From: Bacteroidota bacterium
GTDB taxonomy: Bacteria; Bacteroidota; Bacteroidia; Chitinophagales; Chitinophagaceae
Length of the DNA: 64,000 nt
Direction: 5' to 3'
Assembly (NCBI GenBank): GCA_018267515.1
Contig: JAFDYJ010000016.1
Location: forward strand, 61,933 to 125,932
Shown: positions 1 through 8,395 of the stretch, piece by piece
Position numbering within the stretch: the first letter of the stretch is position 1
Layout: each line of letters begins with the position of its first letter
Program-made: the position numbers and the translations under genes
The notes under the pieces: model-generated
Told to the model about the DNA's origin: nothing
The model's input: the letters and a program-made list of their open reading frames with translations, nothing else
Databases searched by the model: none

Positions 1-153
1 CTTGAATTGCTCTCAAAAGGATTAATGTATAAGGAAATTGCAGCGAAACTGAATATCAGCCAGGAGACAATACGTAAACATGCCTATCATATCTACGAAA
101 AATTGCATGTTGGTAACCGGGTGGAAGCCATCAACAAATTCTGGGGAAGATAA
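1..153 (+). CDS. LuxR-type response regulator, C-terminal part (truncated by window edge)
   Basis: Fifty codons open from the first base to a TAA at 151-153. They encode a GerE/LuxR helix-turn-helix: the segments YKEIAAKLNIS and ETIRKHAYHIYEKL are the two core helices. The sequence closely resembles the C-terminus of the response regulator at 16381-17007, so this is probably the output domain of a NarL/FixJ-type regulator whose receiver domain lies upstream of the window. The DNA-binding call is firm. The nature of the missing N-terminus is inferred. Confidence 0.85.
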   Translation, partial: LELLSKGLMYKEIAAKLNISQETIRKHAYHIYEKLHVGNRVEAINKFWGR

Positions 154-180
154 TTTCTGATGCTCCAAACGGTGCCGGGT

Positions 181-214
181 TATAAACAATACCACTAAAG
201 TGGTATTGTTTATA
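181..214 (+). terminator. perfect 15-bp hairpin after the LuxR-type regulator
   Basis: Bases 181-195 and 200-214 are exact reverse complements around a TAAA loop. The hairpin lies 27 bases after the regulator's stop, and the lower stem and following bases are T-rich (TTGTTTATATTTT). This fits an intrinsic terminator. The symmetry means it could also stop transcription arriving from the convergent peptidase gene. Confidence 0.7.
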
Positions 215-366
215 TTTTGAAATCATTATAATATTGTTGTCTACAGATTTATCCGAGGGCCCCGACCATTAGCCGTTAATCCAGCGCAAAAAACAATAAA
301 CTCTGTAATGCGCCAATAAAAGCCACCGCACCCAGCAGTGGTTTTTCTGTTTTAAGAGTAGCTCTT

Positions 367-2223
367 TTACCAATTTAATTCCAGCTTATTATTCTTTCTG
401 TCAATATCAGCCATCCGTTGGCTGGGATCAATTTCTGCAGCTATAATATCTGTAAGCGGGTGATCGGTTTCAACTATATATGTTTCGCCGGTCCAATTCC
501 AGGCAGGATATACAACCCTTTTTATAGATGATTTTTCGTTAGGCTTTTCCCCATACATCAGATCCATTGGAATATAGTGCAGCTCTTTTGTACTGTCTTT
601 AAAGGTCAGTTGAAAATCTATCGGCATCGGCATTAAGCCCACTCTTCTCAGCCTGATTTTTGTTTTACTACCCTCCTGCCATAAGCTGTCAATCCCGTAG
701 TCAATGGTCTTTGTAGAATTAATCCAATATTCCTGGTACCAATCCAGTTGCAAGTCACTTGCCTTTTCAGCTACACGGATAAAGTCGGATCCGTTGGGAT
801 GTTTAAATCTCCATTTCCAATAATAATCCAGTAAGATTTTATCCCGGATGGAATCGCCGGTGATATAAGCCAATTGCTCCAGGAAAACTTCACCCTTGCT
901 ATAAACTGCATTTCCATATGCATAATTGGTATTGTAATGGTCGGCATGAGTGCTCAAAGGTTCTTCTTTCCCGCTTTTAGCCAGGCTATAATATCCGTAA
1001 TAAGCGGCGGAATAGGGAAATCCCTGGTTATTATCAAGAAATGCAGACACCCTGTCATCCGCATAAGACGTGAAGCCTTCATCCATCCAGGGATAAAGTG
1101 ATTCATTATTGCCCATCAAGCCATAATACCAGCTATGCATCCATTCATGAATAGCTGCGCCTGTATTAAAAAGTAATGTTGCCATCGGGTATTCCATACC
1201 CCCATCGCCGCCATGAATAAAAGAGTATTGCTTATAGGGATAGGGACCAAAGGTTTTCTCTATAAAGGGTAATGCCTTTTGTGCCATATCCAACAATCCC
1301 TCCCATTGCTGTGCAGGAGCATTGGTGGGCTTATATAAAACATGAAACGTAAGACTATCTCTTACAATCCGTGACACATGAACAAACTCAGGATCTGCTG
1401 CCCACATAAAATCATGAACATTGGGAGCAAAGAAATGCCAGGTTAATTTTTCACCTGCAGGACGTACCACCTTTGTTCCGGGCTTTTCATAACCATACCC
1501 TATTTGGTTAGGGTTCTGTAAATAACCGGTACCCCCCAGGATATAATTTTTATCTATGGAAATACGGACATCAAAATCGCCCCACACGCCATAAAATTCC
1601 CTTGCAATGTATGGATCGGGGTGCCAGCCATCATAATCATATTCGCACATTTTTGGATACCACTGGCTCATGGAATAACGAACTTTTGTCGTAGGATTAT
1701 CTCTTCCACTGCGACGAATCTGGATCGGGACCTGGGTTTCAAACTCCATTTCAAAGGTTACTTTTGATTTAGGAAGAATCGGTTTATCCAACTGCACTTC
1801 AAGTATGGTTTCCAGAATTTGAAACTGTTGCGGACGACCATTCATTTTTAAAGAAAATATCTTTTGGTATCCGATCTCATCCGGTTTCAAATTCTGAATT
1901 CGGTCTTTCACCCGGGAATCCCAGTCCCTGGAAGAATTTCCATTCCTGTCGGTACCTAAAATTACGGTTCCCTGCCTGCGGCTTCGGGTATCCATCATAC
2001 TGTTGGGTTGAAATGCATTCCAGTATAAATGATAAAACACTTTATCCAGTGTATCTGGAGAATTATTCCAATAGTCAAGAACCTGTTTGCCGGTGAAGCG
2101 ATTCGTTTGAACATTCATGTCAATATTCATCACATACTTTACTCGTTGCTGCCAGCGATCGGGTTGTGCCATCACCACTATAATGAATAAAGAACCTAAA
2201 ATCGTCAAATAAATTTTTTTCAT
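367..2223 (-). CDS. M1 family zinc metallopeptidase, secreted
   Basis: This 618-residue protein starts MKKIYLTILGSLF, a signal peptide ending near AQPDR. The start at 2223 was chosen over an in-frame ATG 17 codons upstream because it places the signal peptide at the N-terminus. The zinc site is HEWMH (His359, Glu360, His363) with Glu382 exactly 18 residues further on, the gluzincin HExxH-x18-E pattern. A GGMEYP segment before it corresponds to the GAMEN exopeptidase loop. The family removes N-terminal residues from peptides, and here it probably acts in the periplasm or at the cell surface. It is the last gene of a leftward run. The specific substrate is unknown. Confidence 0.93.
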   Translation of the reverse strand: MKKIYLTILGSLFIIVVMAQPDRWQQRVKYVMNIDMNVQTNRFTGKQVLDYWNNSPDTLDKVFYHLYWNAFQPNSMMDTRSRRQGTVILGTDRNGNSSRDWDSRVKDRIQNLKPDEIGYQKIFSLKMNGRPQQFQILETILEVQLDKPILPKSKVTFEMEFETQVPIQIRRSGRDNPTTKVRYSMSQWYPKMCEYDYDGWHPDPYIAREFYGVWGDFDVRISIDKNYILGGTGYLQNPNQIGYGYEKPGTKVVRPAGEKLTWHFFAPNVHDFMWAADPEFVHVSRIVRDSLTFHVLYKPTNAPAQQWEGLLDMAQKALPFIEKTFGPYPYKQYSFIHGGDGGMEYPMATLLFNTGAAIHEWMHSWYYGLMGNNESLYPWMDEGFTSYADDRVSAFLDNNQGFPYSAAYYGYYSLAKSGKEEPLSTHADHYNTNYAYGNAVYSKGEVFLEQLAYITGDSIRDKILLDYYWKWRFKHPNGSDFIRVAEKASDLQLDWYQEYWINSTKTIDYGIDSLWQEGSKTKIRLRRVGLMPMPIDFQLTFKDSTKELHYIPMDLMYGEKPNEKSSIKRVVYPAWNWTGETYIVETDHPLTDIIAAEIDPSQRMADIDRKNNKLELNW

Positions 2224-2309
2224 AATTCCAGTTGAATTTGTGATTTCAAATTTCGGGAATGAAAGGCAATACAAAAAGTAAAATTGAACAAAGTAGTTAC
2301 CCTCCCAGA

Positions 2310-2750
2310 TTACAATGTAATAGACTCCCTCAGCAATCGTCCTTTTGTGCTGAAGAAAAGATATTTCTTTTGGAGATCACTTTTCTTAACCAGTATCCTG
2401 TACTGCTCCATTCCACCTGGAATGTATAATAAGGCTGATTCGATAGTTTCCCAATCAGCATATTTACTTTTTGAAAAACCATCTTTCACTGCTTCCGGCA
2501 GTTTTTCAAAATCCCATTCTTTCTCACTGCCCTTCCAACTCCCCTTATTATTATAGGTAGCTATATAATTTTCATCGTCCAGTGTAAAATGTACATTCAC
2601 TTTTACCAGCAGGTCTTTATATTCCACATCTTCAGCACCGGGATATTGATGTTCAAAAGCCTCTTTTACCGGCTGAGGAACTTCCCGTACCTGAGCCTGC
2701 AACATCAAACCTGTAAACAAGGATATGATTAAAAGAATCTTACTTCTCAT
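2310..2750 (-). CDS. secreted PepSY-like protein
   Basis: This 146-residue protein has a signal peptide (MRSKILLIISLFTGLMLQAQ). The rest reads as the PepSY-like domain (formerly called putative beta-lactamase-inhibitor-like) common in Bacteroidota. It shows two repeats of the type PQPVKEAFEHQYPGA and LPEAVKDGFSKSKYADW, each followed by beta strands. The family is thought to be periplasmic, with no proven biochemical role. It lies 86 bases upstream of the M1 peptidase start on the same strand, so co-transcription is possible. Confidence 0.75.
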   Translation of the reverse strand: MRSKILLIISLFTGLMLQAQVREVPQPVKEAFEHQYPGAEDVEYKDLLVKVNVHFTLDDENYIATYNNKGSWKGSEKEWDFEKLPEAVKDGFSKSKYADWETIESALLYIPGGMEQYRILVKKSDLQKKYLFFSTKGRLLRESITL

Positions 2751-2794
2751 TTTATAAAATTTTGTCTTTGAGAGAAAAAAACATGCCGGAATGT

Positions 2795-3460
2795 TTAGTC
2801 TTTGCCTCCTACCACAATTACAATCTCACCTTTCACTGTTTTTTGTTTAAAATAATCACAAACTTCCTGCAAAGTTCCTCTTTTGTTTTCTTCAAAGAGT
2901 TTGGTCAGTTCCCGGCTTACGGAGCAAATCCTGCCGCTACCGAAATATTGAATCATTTCCTCCAGTGTTTTTACCAGGCGCAATGGCGATTCATAAAATA
3001 TCATGGTTCGTTCTTCTTCGGCTAATTTCTTCAATAATGTCTGCCTTCCTTTTTTTATTGGTAAAAATCCTTCAAATACAAAACTGTCAGAAGGAATGCC
3101 GCTATTGATTAATGCAGGAACAAAAGCTGTTGCACCGGGTAAACATTCCACTTTTACACCTGCCTTAATACATTCCCTAACTATTAAAAATGCCGGGTCG
3201 GAAATTCCTGGTGTACCTGCGTCGGTAATCAATGCCATTTTTTTTCCTTGCTGCAATTGATCAATGAGATGTTGAAGAATTTTATGTTCATTGTGCTGAT
3301 GATAGGGTGAAATTGGTTTGCTGATTTCATAATGTTTCAACAAATGAGAGCTGGTACGGGTATCTTCGGCAAGAATGAGATCCGCTTCTTTTAAAACTTC
3401 CAATGCCCGCAGTGTGATGTCTTTTAAATTACCAATGGGAGATGGAACGATATACAACAT
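2795..3460 (-). CDS. rsmI: 16S rRNA (cytidine1402-2'-O)-methyltransferase RsmI
   Basis: This 221-residue SAM-dependent methyltransferase of the tetrapyrrole methylase fold modifies C1402 of 16S rRNA in the ribosomal P site. Diagnostic segments are MLYIVPSPIGNLKDITLRA at the N-terminus, LAEDTRTSSHLL, ITDAGTPGISDPA (the family signature) and LPGATAFVPALINSG. I start it at 3460. The 12 extra in-frame codons upstream lie in a low-complexity spacer repeat (GAGCTGTGAGCTTCGAG) and add no conserved sequence. The gene follows purS with a spacer of about 65 bases. Confidence 0.95.
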   Translation of the reverse strand: MLYIVPSPIGNLKDITLRALEVLKEADLILAEDTRTSSHLLKHYEISKPISPYHQHNEHKILQHLIDQLQQGKKMALITDAGTPGISDPAFLIVRECIKAGVKVECLPGATAFVPALINSGIPSDSFVFEGFLPIKKGRQTLLKKLAEEERTMIFYESPLRLVKTLEEMIQYFGSGRICSVSRELTKLFEENKRGTLQEVCDYFKQKTVKGEIVIVVGGKD

Positions 3461-3461
3461 A

Positions 3462-3515
3462 GCTGCGAGTTTTGAGCTGTGAGCTTCGAGTAACATCTCA
3501 CTGCCCGTAGCTCTA
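3462..3515. repeat. low-complexity GAGCTNNGAG-word spacer
   Basis: The spacer between purS and rsmI is built from short related words: AGCTGCGAG, TGAGCTGTGAG and CTTCGAG, then inverted relatives such as CTCACTG and GTAGCTC. It resembles other word-type spacers in this window at 4564-4998, 11879-11937 and 17006-17195. No gene or protein-binding function is evident. Confidence 0.5.
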
Positions 3516-3525
3516 AGATGATAGC

Positions 3526-3771
3526 TCAGTTCACATTTATTTCAAAATATTCCATTACAGGATTTGCCAACAGCTTTTTACTGGCTTCTTCCGCAATTTG
3601 TTTTGCCCGGTCAGGATTTTCTGCTTCAATCAGCAAGCTGATATTTTTCCCGATTCTTACATCTTCGATGCTGTTTAATCCAAGGCTTTCCAATCCGCCT
3701 TTTACCGCTTTTCCCTGCGGATCTAATAGTTCTTTCAGCGGCATCACTTTGATCTGAACGGTGTAGGTCAT
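3526..3771 (-). CDS. purS: phosphoribosylformylglycinamidine synthase subunit PurS
   Basis: This 81-residue protein matches the PurS family in length and sequence. It opens TYTVQIKVMPLKELLDPQGKAV, continues with LGLNSIEDVRIGK, and closes with a strand containing NPVMEYFEINV. PurS is the small structural subunit of the three-part FGAM synthase (PurS, PurQ and short PurL), which carries out the fourth step of purine synthesis. No purQ or purL lies in this window. The gene starts 6 bases after the pssA stop, so the two are probably translated from one message. Confidence 0.93.
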   Translation of the reverse strand: MTYTVQIKVMPLKELLDPQGKAVKGGLESLGLNSIEDVRIGKNISLLIEAENPDRAKQIAEEASKKLLANPVMEYFEINVN

Positions 3772-3777
3772 GAAATT

Positions 3778-4551
3778 TTATTTTTGTCCGAAGGACCCCT
3801 TCGGAGACAGCAAAGATAAAAGAATGTATGCGATGAAAATAACCGGCACTGAAAGCCATTTCAATAAGAGCACAGCTATAATCCCGATTGTAATCAATAC
3901 TAATTTCTGCAGGTTATTTCTCAATGAAAAATCTTTAAATTTTAAACTTATCATGGGTAGGTCTGAAATCATCAGGTAGGAAACTAATAAAATGACTCCG
4001 TACAAAAACCATTTATTGAGCAATAGTTGTATCACCCAGGCTTCATTTACATTCCAATAAATCAGGGGAAATGAAGCAATCAATAATCCTACAGCCGGTA
4101 CCGGCACACCTTTAAAAGAAAATTGCTGGCTATTGTCGAGGTTGAATTTCGCCAGCCGGTAAGCTGCTGCGGCCGGAATAATAAATGCAGCAAATAACCA
4201 AATTACATTACTGTCGAGACCATCCACCTGTTGCGCATAGCTTAGCCGGAGAAACTGGTAAATAATCATACCCGGGGCCACGCCAAAACTGACTACATCA
4301 GCCAGGGAATCCAATTGTTTTCCCATTTCAGAAGTAGCCTTAAAAAGTCTTGCTACAAATCCATCTAAAAAATCAACTGCAGCAGCTAAGCCAATAAACA
4401 GCGATGCCATCCATATTTTTTCAGGAATATCCAACAATTGAGAGCCTTCTTCACTGGTAAAAGTGATGATGCCGTTTTGTAATGTAAAAACAATGGCAAT
4501 GCAGCCAAAGATGAGGTTCAAGAGCGTAAATAAGTTGGGAATTTGTTTCAT
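3778..4551 (-). CDS. pssA: CDP-diacylglycerol--serine O-phosphatidyltransferase
   Basis: This is a 257-residue multi-pass membrane enzyme. The CDP-alcohol phosphotransferase signature D-x2-DG-x2-AR-x8-G-x3-D-x3-D is complete: it begins DFLDGFVAR and ends GKQLDSLAD, followed by VSFGVAPG as in phosphatidylserine synthases. The enzyme makes phosphatidylserine, the precursor of phosphatidylethanolamine. The start at 4551 (MKQIPNLFTLLN) is preferred because the eight extra upstream codons fall in an inverted repeat. The last codons (SPKGSFGQK) are encoded by an 8-bp hairpin at 3787-3805. Confidence 0.93.
   Translation of the reverse strand: MKQIPNLFTLLNLIFGCIAIVFTLQNGIITFTSEEGSQLLDIPEKIWMASLFIGLAAAVDFLDGFVARLFKATSEMGKQLDSLADVVSFGVAPGMIIYQFLRLSYAQQVDGLDSNVIWLFAAFIIPAAAAYRLAKFNLDNSQQFSFKGVPVPAVGLLIASFPLIYWNVNEAWVIQLLLNKWFLYGVILLVSYLMISDLPMISLKFKDFSLRNNLQKLVLITIGIIAVLLLKWLSVPVIFIAYILLSLLSPKGSFGQK
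3787..3805 (-). other. 8-bp hairpin inside the end of pssA
   Basis: TCCGAAGG (3787-3794) and CCTTCGGA (3798-3805) pair perfectly around a 3-base loop within the last pssA codons. On the minus strand the purS start follows 15 bases later, without a T tract. It could stabilise or attenuate the pssA-purS message. It is not a standard terminator. Confidence 0.4.
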
Positions 4552-4563
4552 AGAAAGTCCATG

Positions 4564-4998
4564 GTCAACAGTCAATAGTCAACTGCATACCAGTTTTATA
4601 TTTTAATCTTTTAAAGTATTAATTAATGCCTGAATCATTTTAACTAATGTCTCAATCTTCTTATAAATCTCAGTAAACTTTTCATCATCAATATACTTTC
4701 TTCTCTTTGCCAAATATAAGCAACCTACCACTTCAAGAGCTAAACGATTTGCAATTGTCAAAAATCTTTTGAATTCGGTATTTGTTAAACCGGTTGAGCC
4801 TTCGACAATATTTAATGATACTGAGTTAGCAGCCCTTCTCATTTGACTGGACAAAGAATAGAGTTCAAAATTCAGGAAAGTTTTAACCATCAGATCAATT
4901 TCGTCAGTAAGCTCAGGTGATAATTGCCAAACTTTTAAATTTTCAAACTTAAATGCCATTTTACTACGCCGTTTTACTATCGACTATTGACTGTGGAC
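4564..4998. mobile_element. small unit: four-helix-bundle gene bounded by inverted repeats
   Basis: A 19-base sequence at 4564-4582 (GTCAACAGTCAATAGTCAA) recurs in inverted form at 4980-4998 with 17 of 19 positions matching. The unit encloses exactly one gene, the four-helix-bundle gene at 4603-4959. The right arm runs almost into the pepP stop codon, and the left arm lies just before the pssA start. This suggests an insertion between two housekeeping genes. No transposase is present, so any mobility would depend on factors elsewhere. The mobile interpretation is inference; the repeat is observed. Confidence 0.5.
4603..4959 (-). CDS. four-helix-bundle protein (S23/bAvd-like family)
   Basis: This 118-residue, all-helical protein belongs to the family first named for 23S rRNA intervening-sequence proteins. 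Typical features are FENLKVWQLS near the N-terminus, LSSQMRRAANSVSLNIVEG in the middle and the second-half segment FKRFLTIANRLALEVVGCLYLA. Relatives include the bAvd accessory proteins of diversity-generating retroelements. No reverse transcriptase, variable repeat or rRNA gene is visible here, so this is a stand-alone copy. It sits within inverted repeats (see the unit at 4564-4998). Its function is unknown. Confidence 0.9.
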   Translation of the reverse strand: MAFKFENLKVWQLSPELTDEIDLMVKTFLNFELYSLSSQMRRAANSVSLNIVEGSTGLTNTEFKRFLTIANRLALEVVGCLYLAKRRKYIDDEKFTEIYKKIETLVKMIQALINTLKD

Positions 4999-5004
4999 AG
5001 TTGA

Positions 5005-6294
5005 CTATTTCTTCATCAACGCCTCAATTTCTTCCACCGTGATCGGAATCTTTGACATCAGGTCTTTATTCCCGTTGCGGGTAATCCAAACATTATTTTC
5101 AATCCGCACTCCCATTTTTTCTTCTTCAATGTAAATACCGGGTTCCACAGTTAGCACCATTCCTGGCTTCAGCGGCTCGGTTCGGGTGCCGAGGTCATGC
5201 ACATCAATACCGAGGTGATGAGAAATACCGTGATATAGATATTTTCTATATGCCCTGTTTTCGGGGTCTTCATTCTTAACTTCTGATTTTTTCAACAAAC
5301 CGATTTTTAAAAATTGCTGAGTGGCTTCCTCACCTACTTTGTCTGTATAATCAACAATAGTGATTCCGGGCTTCAGCAGGCTTTTAGCATAGTCATGCAA
5401 ATGCAAACAAGCATTATAAACAGTTTTTTGTCTTCTTGTAAATTTTCCATTCACCGGGACTGTACGGGTAAGGTCTGCACAATAACTGCCATACTCAGCA
5501 CCAAAGTCCATTAAGATCAGCTCACCGTCTTTACATTCCTGGTTGTTGGATACATAATGCAAGGTTCTGGCTCTGTCACCACCGGCAATAATACTACCAT
5601 ACGCAGGACCGGTGGATTTCTGGCTCAGGAATGAATGATATATCTCGGCTTCTATTTCGTATTCCATCACACCGGGTTTAATAAATTTCAACAGCCTCCG
5701 GAAGGTATTGTTGGTAATGTCAATAGCTTGCTGCATCAATTCAATTTCCTGAGGTGTTTTTATTCCTCTCAGCTCTTTCATGATTCGGGCTGTTCGCAGG
5801 TAATTATGCAAAGGATAACGGGATTTCATTTCTTCTATAAAACGATACTCTCTCGATGCTATCAAACTTGCTTTTCGGTCGTTCTCATTGCTGTCCAAAT
5901 AAATGCTGTCGGCAAGGTGAATCCACGGTTGCAGCAGACCATCCAAACTATCCAGCCAAACAATTGTTTTAATACCACTCATTTCCTGCGCTTCGTTGCT
6001 ACGCAATCTCTTGCCATCCCATTTTTCTTTTAGTTCGTTTGGCCGTACCAGCACCAGCACTTCCCGGTATTTAGGATCGGGGTTATCGGGAAAAAGAACG
6101 ACCATACTATCTTCCTGCGTAATTCCACTTAGCCAGAACAAATCACTGTTTTGTTTATAGGGGTATAATGCATCACCATTTACAGGCACTTCATCATTAC
6201 TTACAAAAATAGCAATAGAGTTTTTCTGCATGCTTTTTACAAAGCGTTCCCTGTTTTTTGTAAAGAGTTCGGGAGAAATGGGTTGATATTTCAT
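5005..6294 (-). CDS. pepP: Xaa-Pro aminopeptidase (aminopeptidase P, M24B)
   Basis: This 429-residue cytosolic metallopeptidase removes N-terminal residues that precede proline. The N-terminal creatinase-like domain contains GDALYPYKQNSDLFWLSG. The C-terminal pita-bread domain carries the metal ligands: two Asp (LMDFGAEYGSYCADLTRT), a His (HGISHHLGIDVHD), a Glu (LTVEPGIYI) and a Glu (GVRIENNVWIT). The length is normal for the family. It is the first gene of the leftward run. Its upstream region is shared with the divergent pckA. Confidence 0.95.
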   Translation of the reverse strand: MKYQPISPELFTKNRERFVKSMQKNSIAIFVSNDEVPVNGDALYPYKQNSDLFWLSGITQEDSMVVLFPDNPDPKYREVLVLVRPNELKEKWDGKRLRSNEAQEMSGIKTIVWLDSLDGLLQPWIHLADSIYLDSNENDRKASLIASREYRFIEEMKSRYPLHNYLRTARIMKELRGIKTPQEIELMQQAIDITNNTFRRLLKFIKPGVMEYEIEAEIYHSFLSQKSTGPAYGSIIAGGDRARTLHYVSNNQECKDGELILMDFGAEYGSYCADLTRTVPVNGKFTRRQKTVYNACLHLHDYAKSLLKPGITIVDYTDKVGEEATQQFLKIGLLKKSEVKNEDPENRAYRKYLYHGISHHLGIDVHDLGTRTEPLKPGMVLTVEPGIYIEEEKMGVRIENNVWITRNGNKDLMSKIPITVEEIEALMKK

Positions 6295-6500
6295 CGTTTA
6301 TAATTTATCGGTTAAAGATAACAAGCAATAGCGCAACAAGCTCCCAACCGCCACAAAGATCATGATATTGAGAAATTTAAATTTTTTTTAAAAAACTCCT
6401 GATACCTCTCAAGTTCTCTCAAAATCAATAATCAGGAATAAATAGTTTTCAATTATTCATGAGCTTTCTTATCTGTTTTATAGCACAAAACTAACGGTTG

Positions 6501-6532
6501 TTTGCGCAAAACAAGGTTTCTATCTATTTTTG
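6501..6532 (+). promoter_or_regulatory. Bacteroidota-type promoter of pckA
   Basis: TTTG at 6501-6504 and TATTTTTG at 6525-6532 are separated by 20 bases, matching the -33/-7 consensus TTG-N19-21-TAnnTTTG. The expected transcription start lies near 6538, about 17 bases before the ATG at 6556. This rules out the longer reading frame beginning at 6502. Confidence 0.7.
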
Positions 6533-6555
6533 CAGGAATCAAACGCTTGCCTTGT

Positions 6556-8160
6556 ATGTCTGTATCTGCCATCTCCATCCCTAAGGAAAGTTTATTGAAA
6601 TTAGGATTAAAAAATGTAGAAGCAGTCCGCTACCAACTTTCAACTGAGGAACTGGTGGAAGATACACTGCGAATAGAAGAAGGAGTATTGAGTGACAACG
6701 GTGCATTGGTAATTCATACCGGAGAATTTACAGGCCGTTCCCCGAAAGATAAGTTCACAGTTAAAGATGAGATTACTGAAAACAGCGTTCATTGGAATGA
6801 ATTCAATATTCCGATAGAGCCCCGTTATTTTGATATTATTTTTAATAAATGTATCAATTACCTTAACCAACTTAAAGAAATCTGGGTACGGGATAGCTAT
6901 GCCTGTGCCGATCCCCGTTATCGCTTAAATATCCGGGTGATCAACGAAAAACCATGGAACAATCTTTTTGCCTATAATATGTTCTTGCGTCCCGGAGAAG
7001 AGGAACTCGAACAATTTAAACCTGACTGGCACCTGATCGCAGTACCGGAATTAAAACTGGATCCCAAAGAATGTGGTACCCGCCAGCAAAATGCGACAAT
7101 CATTTCTTTCAAACATAAAATGATCCTGATAGCCGGAAGCGGATATACCGGTGAAACTAAAAAAGGTGTCTTTGGTATCCTGAATTACATTCTGCCTCAT
7201 GATAAAAACGTATTGAGCATGCATTGCAGTGCCAACATCGGAAAAAACGGTGATACTGCAATTTTCTTTGGATTAAGCGGAACCGGAAAAACCACCTTAA
7301 GTACTGATCCGGAAAGAAAATTGATTGGCGATGATGAACATGCATGGACAGATGATACAATATTCAATTTTGAAGGTGGTTGCTATGCTAAAACCATTCA
7401 CCTTTCAGAAGAGAAAGAACCCGAAATTTTCCAGGCAGTTCGTGCCGGTGCATTAGTGGAAAATGTCCGGTTTTTCCCGGGCACTAACCGCATCAACTTT
7501 GAAGATGCATCTATTACAGAAAATACCCGGGTATCCTATCCTCTTAATTTTATAAGTAATGCACAGGAGCCTTCCATTGGCGGATTGCCAAAAAATATTT
7601 TTCTTCTTACCTGCGATGCATTTGGAGTATTGCCTCCCATTTCAAAATTGACTCCGGGGCAGGCAATGTATCAATTTATTTCAGGTTATACCGCTAAAGT
7701 GGCCGGAACGGAAACCGGGGTGACAGAACCAAAACCGACATTCAGCGCTTGCTTCGGAGCTCCGTTTCTTCCATTGCATCCCGGAAAATATGCTCAAATG
7801 CTGGGAGAAAAAATGCTTAAGAACCGGGTTAGTGTCTGGTTGATTAACACCGGGTGGAGCGGTGGCCCTTATGGTATTGGAAAAAGAATGAAGCTGGGTT
7901 ATACAAGAACCATGATTACTGCCGTACTGGAAGGAAAACTGGATACAGTTGCTTTTGATACTCATCCTGTATTCGGTATTTCATTTCCAAAAGAATGCCC
8001 GGGTGTACCTTCCGAAATACTTAACCCCAGAAATACGTGGGCTGATACTTCAGCATATGATGAAAAGGCAAAATTCCTTGCCGGGCTTTTTATTAAAAAT
8101 TTTGAAAAATATGCTGGCGGTGTAGATGCTGAAATTCTTGCAGCCGGGCCAAAATTGTAA
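6556..8160 (+). CDS. pckA: phosphoenolpyruvate carboxykinase (ATP)
   Basis: This 534-residue enzyme converts oxaloacetate and ATP to phosphoenolpyruvate, the first committed step of gluconeogenesis. It shows HTGEFTGRSPKDKF (substrate arginine region), the P-loop GLSGTGKTTLS near residue 240, LIGDDEHAW (metal-binding aspartates) and ENTRVSYPLNFI. ATP-dependent family members have this length and P-loop. The start at 6556 (MSVSAISIPKES) is supported by the promoter just upstream. A strong terminator follows the gene. Confidence 0.97.
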   Translation: MSVSAISIPKESLLKLGLKNVEAVRYQLSTEELVEDTLRIEEGVLSDNGALVIHTGEFTGRSPKDKFTVKDEITENSVHWNEFNIPIEPRYFDIIFNKCINYLNQLKEIWVRDSYACADPRYRLNIRVINEKPWNNLFAYNMFLRPGEEELEQFKPDWHLIAVPELKLDPKECGTRQQNATIISFKHKMILIAGSGYTGETKKGVFGILNYILPHDKNVLSMHCSANIGKNGDTAIFFGLSGTGKTTLSTDPERKLIGDDEHAWTDDTIFNFEGGCYAKTIHLSEEKEPEIFQAVRAGALVENVRFFPGTNRINFEDASITENTRVSYPLNFISNAQEPSIGGLPKNIFLLTCDAFGVLPPISKLTPGQAMYQFISGYTAKVAGTETGVTEPKPTFSACFGAPFLPLHPGKYAQMLGEKMLKNRVSVWLINTGWSGGPYGIGKRMKLGYTRTMITAVLEGKLDTVAFDTHPVFGISFPKECPGVPSEILNPRNTWADTSAYDEKAKFLAGLFIKNFEKYAGGVDAEILAAGPKL

Positions 8161-8190
8161 ATTGGTACGCTGAAAGGCGGATTGCTTGCT

Positions 8191-8223
8191 ACTCCTTTCA
8201 GGAAACTGAAGGGAGTTTTTATT
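8191..8223 (+). terminator. intrinsic terminator of pckA
   Basis: ACTCCTTTCAG (8191-8201) pairs with CTGAAGGGAGT (8205-8215) through one G-T wobble, with a loop of about 3 bases. It is followed by TTTTTATTT. It lies 30 bases after the pckA stop and is a textbook Rho-independent terminator. Confidence 0.85.
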
Positions 8224-8395
8224 TCCCTTTCCCAGTTAGTATTAAGGCGAAACAGGAGGATGAATAGCCAACCCGAACCGAAAAAAGTTATAATTGGATT
8301 GGCAACTATGACCTGTAGGGTACTTCTTTCATAATCCATTTGTAATTTAAGTTTTCCTTTAAACTTTAGACCTCAATTCTCCGTTGATTCATACA

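Noticed and set aside
4603..4959. Possible diversity-generating retroelement
   Set aside because: The four-helix-bundle protein resembles bAvd, but no reverse transcriptase gene, template repeat or variable repeat was found nearby.
5635..6033. 132-codon plus-strand frame
   Set aside because: It lies entirely inside pepP on the opposite strand, and its translation has no domain or signal features.
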